From: Shewanella decolorationis S12
GTDB lineage: Bacteria > Pseudomonadota > Gammaproteobacteria > Enterobacterales > Shewanellaceae
Direction: 5' to 3'
Length of the DNA stretch: 46,791 nt
Assembly (NCBI RefSeq): GCF_000485795.1
Contig: NZ_AXZL01000001.1
Span: 1-46,791, forward strand
Shown here piece by piece: positions 1 through 11,305 of the stretch. The notes beneath the pieces were generated by a model that saw only the letters and a program-made list of their open reading frames with translations, was not told where the DNA came from and searched no databases. Position 1 is the stretch's first letter. Each line of letters starts with the position of its first letter. Both the position numbers and the translations under genes were made by a program.

Positions 1-94
1 TCGACAGAGCACCACTATACCTTCAAGCCTTCGCCTTGTCTAAAGCGCGTTGAATTCCCGCTGAATGAGCAGATATTTAATACGATTGGTATTA
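1..94 (+). repeat. Right part of a MITE-like repeat, cut by the window edge
   Basis: Bases about 21-87 match 32031-32097 closely; over 31-87 I count six differences in 57 positions. Bases 65-94 carry the terminal inverted repeat, whose reverse complement matches the left end of the other copy at 31850-31879. The outer end (GATTGGTATTA, 84-94) is intact here, unlike in the second copy. It lies just downstream of the ald terminator. There is no coding capacity; it is probably a non-autonomous element or a dispersed structured repeat. Confidence 0.7.
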
Positions 95-130
95 AACCCC
101 GCACGGGTGAAGATATTTGTGATCAGCATA

Positions 131-159
131 AAAAATCGGCCTCAACAGAGTGAGGCCGA
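131..159 (-). terminator. Rho-independent terminator of ald
   Basis: A 9-bp stem (136-144 pairs with 151-159) with a six-base loop is followed, on the minus strand, by a run of T. It lies about 40 bases beyond the ald stop codon and is well placed to end that transcript. Confidence 0.8.
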
Positions 160-200
160 ACAAAGCAGAGTAGGTCAGAAGGACCTAGGCTCTCATATGA

Positions 201-1316
201 TTAAGCTAATAAACTTGCTGGCGCGGTGTACTCAAGATTTAATGCCTGCGCCACTTCTTTACAAACCAATTTGCCGTGCATCACGTTCAAGCCGTTCAGT
301 AAGTGTTTGTCTTGTAGTAGGGCAGCTTTATAACCTAAGTTAGCTAACTTAAGAATATAAGGCAGAGTCGCGTTATTCAGGGCGAAGGTTGAAGTGCGGG
401 CAACAGCACCTGGCATGTTTGCCACACAGTAGTGCACTATGTCATCAACGATGTAGGTTGGATCTTGGTGAGTCGTTGCATGTGAAGTTTCCACACAACC
501 ACCTTGGTCGATTGCTACGTCAACGATAGCACTACCAGGCTTCATGCGTGCGATCATGCTACGTGTCACAAGCTTAGGCGCCGCAGCACCTGGAATTAAT
601 ACGCCACCAATCACGAGATCAGCTTCTAATACATGGCGCTCAATCGCATCGGCAGTTGAGTAAACAGCCTTAACTGCAGAACCAAATTGTACGTTTAAGC
701 GACGCAGTGCATCGATGCTACGGTCAAGCACTACAACATCAGCGCCCATACCCACAGCCATTTGTGCAGCATTGGTACCGACCATACCACCGCCGATGAT
801 CACTACTTTTGCTGGCTCAACACCTGGAACACCGCCTAAAAGCATGCCACGACCACCGGAAGATTTTTCCAGCGCCATCGCACCCGCTTGGATAGACATG
901 CGGCCAGCCACTTCTGACATTGGAGCTAGCAGAGGCAAGCCACCACGGTCATCAGTTACTGTTTCGTAAGCGATACATACGGCACCACTTTTAATTAAAT
1001 CTTCAGTTTGTGGTAAATCCGGCGCTAAATGCAGATAAGTGAATAAAATCTGGTCATGACGCAGCATAGCGCGTTCAACTGCTTGAGGCTCTTTTACCTT
1101 TACGATCATCTCTGCTTTAGCAAAGACTTCAGCAGCAGTTGCTAATATTTTGGCGCCTGCATCAACATAATCCTGATCTGAAAAACCAATTCCCGTGCCG
1201 GCATTAGTTTCGACAAACACTTCATGACCTTTGATGGTCAATTCACGAACGCTTGAAGGAACCATACCGACACGATACTCGTGGTTTTTAATTTCCTTTG
1301 GTACACCAATAATCAT
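201..1316 (-). CDS. ald: Alanine dehydrogenase
   Basis: Catalyses NAD-dependent oxidative deamination of L-alanine to pyruvate and ammonia in the cytoplasm, linking alanine to central carbon metabolism. The 371-residue length is usual for the family. The N-terminus (MIIGVPKEIKNHEYRVG) carries the family signature with the substrate-binding Arg15. A Rossmann NAD site with the glycine pattern IIGGGMVGTNAA sits near residues 173-184. The gene is divergent from lrp across 180 bp and monocistronic, with a terminator at 131-159. Given that neighbour, control by Lrp is likely but inferred. A transhydrogenase alpha subunit is related, but the length and N-terminal signature favour Ald. Confidence 0.95.
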   Translation of the reverse strand: MIIGVPKEIKNHEYRVGMVPSSVRELTIKGHEVFVETNAGTGIGFSDQDYVDAGAKILATAAEVFAKAEMIVKVKEPQAVERAMLRHDQILFTYLHLAPDLPQTEDLIKSGAVCIAYETVTDDRGGLPLLAPMSEVAGRMSIQAGAMALEKSSGGRGMLLGGVPGVEPAKVVIIGGGMVGTNAAQMAVGMGADVVVLDRSIDALRRLNVQFGSAVKAVYSTADAIERHVLEADLVIGGVLIPGAAAPKLVTRSMIARMKPGSAIVDVAIDQGGCVETSHATTHQDPTYIVDDIVHYCVANMPGAVARTSTFALNNATLPYILKLANLGYKAALLQDKHLLNGLNVMHGKLVCKEVAQALNLEYTAPASLLA

Positions 1317-1378
1317 TTTTGAGCCTCAATTGCCTGAAAAACCCACTTTTAATGGGCATAATTGTTATTTTATCGTGA

Positions 1379-1399
1379 CCTGAACGTGATTAATTCAGG
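1379..1399. promoter_or_regulatory. Inverted repeat in the ald-lrp divergent promoter region
   Basis: CCTGAA and TTCAGG arms (1379-1384 and 1394-1399) flank nine bases in the 180-bp gap between ald and lrp. An AT-rich stretch with a TAGTAT-like -10 candidate for lrp follows at about 1408-1418. Its position suits an operator, perhaps for Lrp, but the match to the loose Lrp consensus is not strong. Confidence 0.3.
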
Positions 1400-1496
1400 G
1401 ATATCTAGTATAGTATCGGCGACGCAGTTTATGCTGCTGAACTTTTGATATACGTAGAATAAAATGTTGTTTTAGTGATAAAGCAAGGTTAAATAA

Positions 1497-2003
1497 ATGG
1501 CATATAATAAAAAGAGTCCTGTAAAAGACTTGGATCGCATCGATCGCAACATTCTTAATGAATTACAAATTGATGGACGCATTTCAAATGTGGAACTATC
1601 TAAAAGAGTAGGATTAAGTCCTACTCCGTGTTTAGAAAGAGTGAAACGACTCGAAAAGCAAGGATATATCAACGGCTATACCGCCTTGGTCAATCCTCAT
1701 TTCTTGGGTGCATCCCTACTGGTATTCGTGGAAATCACATTAAGCCGTGATACTCCCGAAGTATTTGATAAGTTTAATCGCGCTGTGCAACTGTTAGATG
1801 ATATTCAAGAGTGTCATCTGGTTTCTGGTGACTTTGACTACTTATTAAAGACACGTGTTTCTGATATGTCAGCTTATCGCCGTTTGTTAGGTGAAACGCT
1901 GCTTAAACTACCTTCAGTATCCGATACCCGTACTTACGTGGTGATGGAAGAAGTGAAACATACTAGTCGCGTCGCAATAAACCATTTGCTCTCCGATATT
2001 TAA
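1497..2003 (+). CDS. lrp: Leucine-responsive regulatory protein
   Basis: A global DNA-binding regulator of amino acid metabolism that acts as an octamer or hexadecamer. The 168 residues match family length. An N-terminal winged helix-turn-helix spans about residues 10-70, with the recognition region SNVELSKRVGLSPTPCLERV. A C-terminal RAM/AsnC ligand-binding domain spans about 75-155 and includes the LVSGDFDYLLK strand-loop. The start is an ATG preceded by AAGG about ten bases upstream. It is divergent from ald, the classic arrangement of an Lrp-family regulator with a target gene. A perfect palindrome after the stop serves as terminator. Confidence 0.95.
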   Translation: MAYNKKSPVKDLDRIDRNILNELQIDGRISNVELSKRVGLSPTPCLERVKRLEKQGYINGYTALVNPHFLGASLLVFVEITLSRDTPEVFDKFNRAVQLLDDIQECHLVSGDFDYLLKTRVSDMSAYRRLLGETLLKLPSVSDTRTYVVMEEVKHTSRVAINHLLSDI

Positions 2004-2022
2004 TACCCTGAACGTTTACAAT

Positions 2023-2046
2023 AAGGGGCCTAGGCCCCTTATTTAT
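2023..2046 (+). terminator. Terminator of lrp
   Basis: A perfect 18-base palindrome (2023-2040, AAGGGGCCTAGGCCCCTT) starts 20 bases after the lrp stop and is followed by a T-rich stretch. The remainder of the 310-bp gap up to ftsK (2047-2313) shows no ORF or clear operator; it must hold the ftsK promoter. Confidence 0.65.
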
Positions 2047-2313
2047 TCCTTCGCTCGCCGTTTCGAACTCAAAAATGACCTTGTTTAGCCCTTAGGTTTG
2101 CCAGCTTAAGGGCGAATTTTTATCTTCTGTTCAGTTGGTAAATTGGTTGCGTAATAACCAGTTAGTGCTGAATACCTGTGCTTTAGGTCATTAGCGCCGA
2201 TTTTTTGCCTTGTACTAGTAATTCTTAGGATAAAAACGCCCTAAGATGCTCCACATTTAGTGGGATTCTGGTATCGTTAGCCCACCTGTTTTCATTTTTA
2301 TGGATTAAGTCGT

Positions 2314-5070
2314 TTGTCTCAAGGAAATAGTGTACGCACGCTCTCAGGGCTGCAGCGTCTGCTCGAAGGCGGACTCATCATTTGCTGTGTTTTAGCCACC
2401 TATATTTTGCTTGCCTTAGCCAGTTTTAGTCCGTCGGATCCAGGCTGGAGCCAGTCTCATTTTCAAGGCGATATCAAAAACTGGACGGGCGCGGTAGGGG
2501 CGTGGATTGCCGACATTCTGCTGTACTTTTTTGGCATCACTGCCTACATCATGCCGATCATTGTGGCCTCGACAGGTTGGCTGCTTTTCAAACGCGCCCA
2601 TGATTTATTGGAAATTGATTACTTTTCAGTTGCACTACGCATCATAGGTTTTCTGCTGCTTATTCTTGGTTTTTCGGCATTAGCCAGTATGAACGCCAAT
2701 AATATCTATGAGTTTTCCGCAGGCGGCGTGGCAGGTGATGTTATTGGCCAAGCCATGTTGCCGTATTTTAATAAGCTCGGCACGACCTTATTGCTACTGT
2801 GTTTTTTAGGCTCGGGCTTTACGCTATTAACGGGGATCAGCTGGTTAACTGTGGTCGAGAAGGTCGGCTTTGTCTCCATTTGGTGCTTTAGACAGCTAAA
2901 ACGTCTGCCACAGGCGTTTAAACGTGAGCACGAAACCGAAGATACCCGTGGCTTCATGACGGTCGTTGATAAGTTTAAGCAGCGCCGTGATTCACAGCAC
3001 CAGCTTGAAAAAGCCAGAGTGCGTGAACCAGAGGCCGCACCGAGTCGCATCTTTACCTCTCGCCCTGTGAAGGAAGAAAAGGATGAAGAAGCAAGCGACG
3101 AAATCATCACCGAAGCAACTACCGGTAAGGGCAAGCTGTCTGCTCTCGCAAAAATCTTGAGTTTAAACAGCAATAAAGCCAAGTCTGAACCTAAAGGCCA
3201 ACAACGAGTTGAGCCCCAATTAGATCAAGCCAGTGCCGTAGCTGAACATGGTCATTTTGAGGCACCGCCTTGGGTAGCTCATGCGAAAGAGGTCGATTTA
3301 GATGAAGATGAAACAGACTTCAAGACGCACCTATTCGAAGATGACGATGGCGATGATGAGCCCGTATTCCACCGTGAAACCATGCTCGATGACGAGGATG
3401 AAGACGACGAATTAGGCTTCAACGATGAAGATGTCATCGATTTTGATACTAAAGCCTCAACGGGCGCGGTGGCTCAGGCACAACGTCAAAAACAAGCACC
3501 TAAAGCCAAGATTATTGATGGCATAGTTGTTTTACCTGGGCAAGAAGATAAACCTGTCCCAGCAAAACCCATGGACCCGCTGCCAAGTATCAGTTTGCTG
3601 GATGTGCCTAATCGCAAAAAGAATCCGATAAGCCCTGAGGAATTAGAGCAAGTTGCCCGTTTGGTTGAAGCTAAACTTGCTGACTTTAATATTGTGGCCA
3701 CTGTGGTGGGGGTTTATCCCGGCCCCGTAATCACCCGTTTTGAGCTGGATTTAGCGCCAGGCATTAAAGCCTCTAAGATTTCAAACCTCGCAAACGACCT
3801 AGCACGTTCACTTTTGGCCGAGCGTGTTCGTGTAGTTGAAGTGATCCCGGGGAAGTCCTATGTGGGTCTCGAACTGCCGAACAAGTTCCGCGAAACCGTA
3901 TACATGCGCGATGTACTTGATTGTGAAGCCTTTACCGAGAGCAAATCGAACCTAACCATGGTGCTGGGGCAAGATATCTCCGGTGAACCTGTGGTGGTTG
4001 ATTTAGGCAAAATGCCGCACTTACTGGTTGCCGGTACCACGGGGTCGGGTAAATCGGTCGGGGTAAACGTGATGATCACTAGCTTACTGTATAAGTCTGG
4101 CCCTGAAGATGTTCGCTTTATCATGATCGATCCGAAAATGCTGGAATTATCGGTGTACGAAGGCATCCCACATTTACTCTGCGAAGTTGTCACTGATATG
4201 AAGGAAGCGGCCAATGCGCTGCGCTGGTGTGTGGGTGAGATGGAGCGTCGTTATAAGCTCATGTCTATGATGGGCGTTCGTAACATCAAGGGCTATAACG
4301 CAAAAATTGCTGAAGCAAAAGCCAATGGTGAAGTAATTTATGATCCTATGTGGAAGTCATCAGATAGCATGGCGCCAGAGGCGCCAGCGCTAGATAAGTT
4401 GCCTTCTATTGTTGTTGTCGTTGACGAATTTGCTGACATGATGATGATTGTCGGTAAGAAAGTAGAAGAGCTGATCGCCCGTATCGCTCAAAAAGCCCGT
4501 GCTGCTGGTATCCATTTAATCCTTGCGACCCAACGTCCATCGGTGGATGTGATCACGGGCTTAATCAAGGCCAACATCCCGACACGGATGGCGTTCCAAG
4601 TCTCTTCCCGTATCGACTCCCGTACTATTTTGGATCAGCAGGGTGCTGAAACCTTATTGGGCATGGGTGACATGTTGTATTTACCGCCCGGCACCGCGGT
4701 GCCAAACCGTGTCCATGGTGCCTTTATCGATGATCATGAGGTTCACCGTGTGGTGGCCGATTGGTGTGCCCGTGGTAAGCCACAATACATTGATGAGATC
4801 CTCAATGGCGTGAGTGAAGGTGAACAAGTGCTCTTGCCGGGTGAAACCGCCGAATCCGATGAAGAATACGATCCGCTTTACGATGAGGCCGTCGCCTTCG
4901 TGACCGAAACCCGCCGTGGTTCGATTTCGAGCGTGCAGCGTAAGTTTAAGATTGGTTATAACCGCGCAGCGCGTATTATCGAACAAATGGAAATGCAGGG
5001 CGTGGTCTCGGTGCAGGGCCATAATGGTAACCGCGAAGTGCTGGCACCGCCGGCCCCGAAACACTATTAA
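2314..5070 (+). CDS. ftsK: DNA translocase FtsK
   Basis: Septal DNA pump that clears and aligns chromosome termini and activates XerCD at dif during division. In the 918-residue protein I see hydrophobic membrane segments within about residues 15-180, a charged acidic Asp/Glu-rich linker (about 250-400), and a RecA-like motor with Walker A ([10 protein letters not shown], from residue 574) and Walker B ([10 protein letters not shown], Asp704). A C-terminal winged-helix gamma domain follows (about 855-918), the part that reads KOPS sites in this family. I take the TTG at 2314 because MSQ...[11 protein letters not shown] resembles known FtsK N-termini; its ribosome site is weak. lolA and rarA follow in the conserved gammaproteobacterial order. 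Confidence 0.95.
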   Translation: MSQGNSVRTLSGLQRLLEGGLIICCVLATYILLALASFSPSDPGWSQSHFQGDIKNWTGAVGAWIADILLYFFGITAYIMPIIVASTGWLLFKRAHDLLEIDYFSVALRIIGFLLLILGFSALASMNANNIYEFSAGGVAGDVIGQAMLPYFNKLGTTLLLLCFLGSGFTLLTGISWLTVVEKVGFVSIWCFRQLKRLPQAFKREHETEDTRGFMTVVDKFKQRRDSQHQLEKARVREPEAAPSRIFTSRPVKEEKDEEASDEIITEATTGKGKLSALAKILSLNSNKAKSEPKGQQRVEPQLDQASAVAEHGHFEAPPWVAHAKEVDLDEDETDFKTHLFEDDDGDDEPVFHRETMLDDEDEDDELGFNDEDVIDFDTKASTGAVAQAQRQKQAPKAKIIDGIVVLPGQEDKPVPAKPMDPLPSISLLDVPNRKKNPISPEELEQVARLVEAKLADFNIVATVVGVYPGPVITRFELDLAPGIKASKISNLANDLARSLLAERVRVVEVIPGKSYVGLELPNKFRETVYMRDVLDCEAFTESKSNLTMVLGQDISGEPVVVDLGKMPHLLVAGTTGSGKSVGVNVMITSLLYKSGPEDVRFIMIDPKMLELSVYEGIPHLLCEVVTDMKEAANALRWCVGEMERRYKLMSMMGVRNIKGYNAKIAEAKANGEVIYDPMWKSSDSMAPEAPALDKLPSIVVVVDEFADMMMIVGKKVEELIARIAQKARAAGIHLILATQRPSVDVITGLIKANIPTRMAFQVSSRIDSRTILDQQGAETLLGMGDMLYLPPGTAVPNRVHGAFIDDHEVHRVVADWCARGKPQYIDEILNGVSEGEQVLLPGETAESDEEYDPLYDEAVAFVTETRRGSISSVQRKFKIGYNRAARIIEQMEMQGVVSVQGHNGNREVLAPPAPKHY

Positions 5071-5139
5071 TGTTAAGCTAGATGTCAGTTTGAACTCGCC
5101 ATAATGCGGCGAGTTCAACTTTTAGTCCAAAGGATACCT

Positions 5140-5760
5140 ATGAAAAAACTGTTGTGTGCTGTGTTGTTATCACCATTGTTATACAGCAATGCAGTATTGG
5201 CCGATGACGCAACGCAATTGCGCGAAACCTTAAACGGCACTGAGTCACTCAAGGCGGATTTCAAGCAAACCGTTACCGATATCAATAAAAAGGTTATCCA
5301 AACGGGCGCGGGTGTATTCGCACTGGCCCATCCAAACCAGTTCTATTGGCATTTAACCGCACCCGATGAATCCCAAATTGTCGCCGACGGTAAAGATTTA
5401 TGGATTTATAATCCCTTCGCCGAAGAAGTGGTGATCATGGATTTTGCCGAAGCCATTAATGCATCGCCGATTGCCTTATTGGTTCACCGCGATGATGCCA
5501 CTTGGTCGCAATATAGTGTGACCAAAAAGCAAGACTGTTATGAAATCAAACCTAAGGCCACGGATGCTGGGATATCCTCAGTTAATGTCTGTTTTGACAA
5601 AGGCATACTCAATAAATTCAATGTGCTCGATGATAAAGGCAACCTGAGCCAGTTTGATTTGAGCAATCAACACAGCATTAGCGCAGCGGATAAAGCGCTG
5701 TTTAAGTTCGTGTTGCCAGAAAACGTTGATGTGGATGATCAACGTATTAGAACCCGATAG
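5140..5760 (+). CDS. lolA: Outer-membrane lipoprotein carrier protein LolA
   Basis: Periplasmic chaperone that takes lipoproteins from the LolCDE transporter and hands them to LolB at the outer membrane. The 206-residue precursor begins [21 protein letters not shown], a signal peptide with a likely cleavage after Ala21. The mature part has the LolA fold signature: LKADFKQTV early, then the [20 protein letters not shown] region. An in-frame ATG at 5104 would add 12 residues before the signal peptide; the ATG at 5140 has an AAAGGA ribosome site and is preferred. It sits 69 bases after ftsK and just before rarA. Confidence 0.95.
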   Translation: MKKLLCAVLLSPLLYSNAVLADDATQLRETLNGTESLKADFKQTVTDINKKVIQTGAGVFALAHPNQFYWHLTAPDESQIVADGKDLWIYNPFAEEVVIMDFAEAINASPIALLVHRDDATWSQYSVTKKQDCYEIKPKATDAGISSVNVCFDKGILNKFNVLDDKGNLSQFDLSNQHSISAADKALFKFVLPENVDVDDQRIRTR

Positions 5761-5768
5761 GTTTACGC

Positions 5769-7100
5769 GTGAGCAGTTTATCGTTTAATTTTGCGCCTGA
5801 TTTTCGTCCCTTAGCCGCGCGTATGCGGCCAAGGACGATTGCCGAGTATATAGGTCAAGCCCATTTGTTGGGGGAAGGCCAACCACTGCGCCAAGCATTA
5901 GAAGCGGGCCGTGCCCATTCGATGATGTTATGGGGACCGCCGGGCACAGGTAAAACGACTCTTGCCGAACTTATCGCCCATTATTCCAATGCCCATGTTG
6001 AACGCATCTCGGCGGTCACCTCGGGTGTTAAAGATATTCGCGCCGCCATCGAGCAGGCGCAAGCCGTTGCCCAATCCCGTGGACAACGCACTTTGTTGTT
6101 TGTCGATGAAGTGCATCGCTTTAATAAGAGTCAGCAGGACGCCTTTTTGCCCTTCATTGAAGATGGCACTGTGATTTTTATTGGGGCGACCACTGAAAAC
6201 CCTTCATTTGAAATCAATAACGCCTTACTGTCGCGGGCGCGTGTCTATCTTATCAAGCGCTTAAGCCAAGATGAGATAGTCCATATCATCACCCAAGCCT
6301 TAACAGATCCCGAGCGTGGGTTAGGACAACGTCAGTTAGTCATGCCAACGGATGTGCTTAATAAGCTGGCGCAGCTCTGTGACGGCGATGCGCGCAAAGC
6401 GCTAAACCTGCTTGAATTGATGAGCGATATGGTGGCCGATGGCGGCAGTTTTACCACTGAGATGCTAGTGCAAGTTGCCGGCCATCAAGTGGCAGGGTTC
6501 GATAAAAATGGCGATCAGTTTTACGATCTGATTTCGGCAGTACACAAATCGATTCGAGGTTCTGCGCCCGACGCCGCGCTGTACTGGTTCTGCCGTATTT
6601 TAGAAGGCGGCGGCGATCCGCTATATGTCGCCAGACGCTTATTAGCCATAGCCTCGGAAGATGTGGGCAATGCGGACCCTAATGCTATGACAGTCGCGCT
6701 CAATGCCTGGGATTGTTTCCACCGCGTCGGACCTGCCGAAGGTGAGCGGGCGATTGCCCAAGCAATTGTGTATTTAGCCAGTGCGCCTAAGAGTAATGCC
6801 GTTTACACCGCCTTCAAAGCGGCGAGGGCACTGGCACGCGAAACGGGCCAAGAGGCCGTGCCCTATCATCTGCGCAATGCGCCGACCAAACTCATGGCGG
6901 AAATGGGTTTTGGCGCAGAATATCGCTATGCCCACGATGAACCCAATGCCTATGCCAGTGGCGAGAATTATTTCCCTGAATCCTTACAAGCATCGCAATT
7001 TTATTTCCCGACAGAACGCGGATTTGAGAAGCGAATTAAGGACAAATTGGCGCAATTAGCGCAATTAGATCAAGCCAGTGGGAGAAAAAGGTATGAATAA
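5769..7100 (+). CDS. rarA: Replication-associated recombination protein A (AAA+ ATPase)
   Basis: An AAA+ ATPase of the RarA/MgsA/WRNIP1 family that acts at stalled replication forks. The 443-residue protein shows Walker A (GPPGTGKTT, near residue 57), Walker B with a DEVH box ([19 protein letters not shown]), sensor 1 (GATTENPSF), and the family-specific C-terminal region with [13 protein letters not shown] and [10 protein letters not shown]. The start is GTG, eight bases after the lolA stop, suggesting translational coupling. The 3' end overlaps crcB by eight bases. Homology to clamp-loader ATPases is general; the C-terminal region identifies it as RarA. Confidence 0.95.
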   Translation: MSSLSFNFAPDFRPLAARMRPRTIAEYIGQAHLLGEGQPLRQALEAGRAHSMMLWGPPGTGKTTLAELIAHYSNAHVERISAVTSGVKDIRAAIEQAQAVAQSRGQRTLLFVDEVHRFNKSQQDAFLPFIEDGTVIFIGATTENPSFEINNALLSRARVYLIKRLSQDEIVHIITQALTDPERGLGQRQLVMPTDVLNKLAQLCDGDARKALNLLELMSDMVADGGSFTTEMLVQVAGHQVAGFDKNGDQFYDLISAVHKSIRGSAPDAALYWFCRILEGGGDPLYVARRLLAIASEDVGNADPNAMTVALNAWDCFHRVGPAEGERAIAQAIVYLASAPKSNAVYTAFKAARALARETGQEAVPYHLRNAPTKLMAEMGFGAEYRYAHDEPNAYASGENYFPESLQASQFYFPTERGFEKRIKDKLAQLAQLDQASGRKRYE

Positions 7101-7467
7101 TCTCCTACTTGTGGCCTTGGGTGGTTCCATTGGTGCGGTTTTTCGCTATCTTATTTCAATATTCATGATCCAAGTATTTGGCAGCAGTTTTCCTTTTGGT
7201 ACACTGTTGGTCAATGTCCTCGGTTCATTTTTAATGGGCGTCATTTACGCACTGGGACAAATGAGTCATATCAGCCCAGAACTCAAAGCCCTGATCGGTG
7301 TTGGCCTGTTAGGCGCTTTGACAACGTTTTCAACTTTCTCAAACGAAACTTTATTGCTGATGCAAGAAGGAGATTGGTTGAAGGCGGCTTTGAATGTGGT
7401 GTTGAACCTAAGTCTATGTTTGTTTATGGTTTACTTAGGCCAACAACTGGTTTTTTCTCGCATTTAA
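7093..7467 (+). CDS. crcB: Fluoride channel/exporter CrcB (Fluc)
   Basis: Small dimeric inner-membrane fluoride channel that lowers cytoplasmic fluoride. The 124 residues form four membrane helices. Signature motifs are [10 protein letters not shown] near the N-terminus, [14 protein letters not shown] in helix 2 and [15 protein letters not shown] in helix 3, which contains the phenylalanine and threonine track of Fluc channels. I start at the ATG at 7093 (MNNLLLVAL), preceded by GGGAGAAAAAGG inside the rarA end. There is no room for a crcB fluoride riboswitch, so expression is probably from the upstream genes. Confidence 0.93.
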   Translation: MNNLLLVALGGSIGAVFRYLISIFMIQVFGSSFPFGTLLVNVLGSFLMGVIYALGQMSHISPELKALIGVGLLGALTTFSTFSNETLLLMQEGDWLKAALNVVLNLSLCLFMVYLGQQLVFSRI

Positions 7468-8772
<1,305 letters not shown>

Positions 8773-8790
8773 TTGGCGTAACACAACACC

Positions 8791-8913
8791 ATGGATAAAG
8801 GTCAACGTTATCTTCGTTGGCTTTCCTATACCGCCATCATCGCTATCTTTGGTGCAGTTATGCTGGCTACGTTAGGCAAAGCCGTCTGGGTTGTGTTAGA
8901 AAACGTTAATTAG
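8791..8913 (+). CDS. Small membrane protein, 40 residues, unknown function
   Basis: This ORF begins at an ATG 18 bases after serS and reads MDKGQRYLRWLSYTAIIAIF, then a second hydrophobic stretch ending KAVWVVLENVN. It is one likely transmembrane helix (about residues 10-35) with a basic N-terminus, so N-in/C-out topology is plausible. No strong ribosome site is visible. I recognise no family. Its support is position at the end of the serS operon, a hydrophobic coding pattern and a terminator 20 bases after the stop. It could be chance, though the composition suggests a genuine small protein. Confidence 0.6.
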   Translation: MDKGQRYLRWLSYTAIIAIFGAVMLATLGKAVWVVLENVN

Positions 8914-8933
8914 CACAATCTGTTATTTGACTT

Positions 8934-8968
8934 AAAAAAGGGATATCTATATTAGATATCCCTTTTTT
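8934..8968. terminator. Bidirectional terminator between the serS operon and ecotin
   Basis: A 9-bp core stem (8940-8948 with 8954-8962, GGGATATCT) is flanked by A6 on the left and T6 on the right. It therefore works as an intrinsic terminator in both directions for the converging transcripts. Confidence 0.88.
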
Positions 8969-8976
8969 CAACTCGC

Positions 8977-9528
8977 TTATTTCGAATATTGATAGGTTGA
9001 ATCCGCTTTCCATGTCCTAAAGCGAAGCTCGGCACCTTCGGGTAAATAAAATACTTTGGGTAAACGGCTATCATAACGCAGTGTTAATTCACCAGGAATT
9101 TGCACAAAGGCTTCTTTTTTGGCTAATTCAAAACAGGCCATCATAGTGCTTGGACCCGCTGATATTTCATCTACCTGATAGTAGTTATAACCCCATCCAT
9201 CAACAGTGAGTTCTTTAAGTTGGCCATTAAGTCCATGTTTATTGCAGTCAACCAACTGAGTTTGACCAATCTGGATCTCGACCATGTAGTCAGCTTCATT
9301 CTCAAGTTTAGGTAATGTCAAAATATGTTGAACCATGCCTTTCTTGGGGGCTGGGAACATTTTAACAGCTTCCACCGGAGCATAATTATTGGCATTCATG
9401 CTTAAAACACTAATCATTGGGGCGTTAAGTCCTGTGGGGTGAGGCGGGCTGACGGCTTCGGCATTAACAGAAAGCAAGGTAAAGACCAGTGGTACTGCCG
9501 CAAGGCGACTCAATTGAGTTAATTTCAT
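8977..9528 (-). CDS. eco: Ecotin, periplasmic serine protease inhibitor
   Basis: Dimeric inhibitor of trypsin-fold serine proteases, thought to protect cells from external proteases. The 183-residue precursor has a signal peptide ([23 protein letters not shown], cleavage near residue 25). Family marks are [16 protein letters not shown], the [12 protein letters not shown] block, the reactive loop STMMAC, whose second-position Met is the P1 residue in E. coli ecotin, and a C-terminal RFRTWKAD. Two cysteines matching the ecotin disulphide are present. It is monocistronic, with its own promoter in the large gap to the right. A hairpin lies just before its ribosome site. Confidence 0.93.
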   Translation of the reverse strand: MKLTQLSRLAAVPLVFTLLSVNAEAVSPPHPTGLNAPMISVLSMNANNYAPVEAVKMFPAPKKGMVQHILTLPKLENEADYMVEIQIGQTQLVDCNKHGLNGQLKELTVDGWGYNYYQVDEISAGPSTMMACFELAKKEAFVQIPGELTLRYDSRLPKVFYLPEGAELRFRTWKADSTYQYSK

Positions 9529-9546
9529 TCATTTCTCCTTAGTGTT

Positions 9547-9584
9547 AAAAATGGCGGCCCAAGGTACAAGGTACTGCCATTTTT
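9547..9584 (-). promoter_or_regulatory. Leader hairpin just upstream of ecotin
   Basis: Arms AAAAATGGC (9547-9555) and GCCATTTTT (9576-9584) pair around a 20-base loop, extendable by two pairs with one wobble. On the minus strand the hairpin ends in five T about 18 bases before the ecotin ATG, next to the AGGAG ribosome site. It could be an attenuator, a leader mRNA stabiliser or an operator. I cannot decide from sequence. Confidence 0.45.
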
Positions 9585-10097
9585 GGCATCATTACGTTAC
9601 CTATAAACGCTACTGCTGAAAAAAAGGGTTAATAATTTAAAAAAATATCATTTAAGGATGAATGCCATATTTATACCTTAATAGTTAAATAAAAACTCTG
9701 TATTAAGTTGTAAAACAGCGTTTTTGACTATTGCTCAATTGCTATCCGTAAAAACTGAAGGTGACAATTTACTACTGCGCAAAAGTTTTTTATGGATTTT
9801 TAGCTGTTATATCTGAAAGGAGTTCTATCTGCCTTGCTGCGCAGTTCATATCCTACATGGACATTGATACCAATCGATAGCGCTTTAACTCAGTTTAAGC
9901 ATTCTTTCTCGACCAAATATTCCCATAGCTATCCATCTCCCTTAAACCAAACCATGACGATGCAGAATATATTGTGTGATCTTGCTCATGAAGTAATGAG
10001 TCATTTGGCGTAATACAGAAAAAGGTACTACGTTTAATATCAGGGAAAAGTTTTTACTCAACATAAAGCAGAAATATAAGTAAAAGAGACAGTTAAA
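9585..10097. other. Gene-free region upstream of the chemotaxis operon
   Basis: This stretch between ecotin and the first chemotaxis gene holds no supportable ORF. It is AT-rich and must contain the promoters for both flanks. I looked for a sigma-28 motif (TAAA...GCCGATAA) of flagellar/chemotaxis genes and saw no convincing match. No repeats were seen. Confidence 0.5.
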
Positions 10098-11273
10098 ATG
10101 ACAAGCATGGAGCGCCATTTTTTTTCTATCACGACCTTAACCTTCATGGTTGGAGCCATTCTCTTTTGTTGGTTAATCTGGCTTACATTATGGTGGCCTG
10201 CGGGATTATGTTTAGTCTCCACCTTAGGTTTTGCTTGGGTACTTCGCACCCAAATCAACAAATCTACTCATCTGTATGAATCACGACAACTCGCCTATGA
10301 AAATGAAAAACGCCGCCATGTTGATCAGCAAGTCGCCAAACTCGAGGCGATAATTTCACGCTTAGTACCTGTTTGGCAAGGACATATAGTTTCCGTAGAC
10401 CAACAGATGAACCAAAGTGTTGCCAACATGACAGAACGTTTTGCCTCCATAATTAATGAAATTGAAAAAGTGATAACAAACTCTACTGAGATTTCAAGTC
10501 AATCTATTGCACCTGGGATAGAGGATGATAAGGCACTGTTATCTGCATTATTTAATGATCTTAACCAAATGAACACTGCAAAGCTGGAGCATCTAGAACA
10601 GCTAACTGGTTTAGTTAATGATACCAAAGCGCTTGATGGCCTCGCCGCTGAAGTGAGAAAAATTGCACAACAAACCAATTTACTTGCTCTAAATGCTGCA
10701 ATCGAAGCCGCTAGGGCGGGCGAGTCGGGGAGAGGTTTTGCTGTTGTTGCGGATGAGGTTAGAACTTTATCGGCACAATCAGGACAGACCGGTGAGCGGA
10801 TAACTCAACAAATCAATGAGTTAAATCAACGAATGACGGCGCTTTATCAGATAACGAATGCGGCAACTTTACAAGAAACTCAGGCATTAGAGGGCGGAGA
10901 ATCAATTCTGAGTCGAGTGATTGAACACTTAGAGAATCGTACTTTGCAAATGAGGGACGAAGGAGTTCAAGCGCTAGAACTCGGTCGCCAAGTTAAAAGA
11001 GAAATTGAGCAAATTTTAGTGGATTTTCAATTTCAAGATCGTTGTGACCAAATGCTCAGACAACTTGTCGCAAGTATTGAAGAACTTACTGAGCTTATCC
11101 GTGTACAGCAGCAAGCAAGGGAAGAGGGGTTACCCATTCCTGAAGGAGATGTTGAGTCTTTATTGGCCATGATGAAGCAAAGGTATGTTGCTACTGAGCA
11201 GCACGTTCACCATGGTGCAACAAGTGATCACCAATTCAAACATGCAGAGAAAAGTTCCATTAATTTCTTTTAG
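10098..11273 (+). CDS. MCP-like signalling protein with a CheZ-like C-terminal motif
   Basis: The 391-residue protein has two closely spaced N-terminal membrane helices (about 10-30 and 32-50) with almost no periplasmic loop, then about 130 residues of cytoplasmic helix without a recognisable HAMP domain. The conserved receptor hairpin tip follows ([19 protein letters not shown], from residue 192, then [15 protein letters not shown]). The signalling region is short. The C-terminus continues into a helix with [11 protein letters not shown], in which Asp314 and Gln318 have the Asp-x3-Gln spacing of the CheZ active site. It begins the chemotaxis operon, 32 bases before cheY. It may sense at or within the membrane, act as a CheY-P phosphatase, or both; the second role is inference. 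Confidence 0.85.
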   Translation: MTSMERHFFSITTLTFMVGAILFCWLIWLTLWWPAGLCLVSTLGFAWVLRTQINKSTHLYESRQLAYENEKRRHVDQQVAKLEAIISRLVPVWQGHIVSVDQQMNQSVANMTERFASIINEIEKVITNSTEISSQSIAPGIEDDKALLSALFNDLNQMNTAKLEHLEQLTGLVNDTKALDGLAAEVRKIAQQTNLLALNAAIEAARAGESGRGFAVVADEVRTLSAQSGQTGERITQQINELNQRMTALYQITNAATLQETQALEGGESILSRVIEHLENRTLQMRDEGVQALELGRQVKREIEQILVDFQFQDRCDQMLRQLVASIEELTELIRVQQQAREEGLPIPEGDVESLLAMMKQRYVATEQHVHHGATSDHQFKHAEKSSINFF

Positions 11274-11305
11274 TTCAGATTTCTAATGCAAGGATGGCAG
11301 TTGAC

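Noticed and set aside
5104..5139. Longer LolA start adding 12 residues
   Set aside because: It would put a charged segment before a typical signal peptide; the ATG at 5140 has the better ribosome site.
9870..9900. GATACCAATC resembling the end of the dispersed repeat
   Set aside because: Only about ten bases match and no second end is nearby; probably chance.
9585..10097. Possible sigma-28 promoter for the chemotaxis operon
   Set aside because: No convincing TAAA-N15-GCCGATAA match; the true promoter cannot be assigned by eye.
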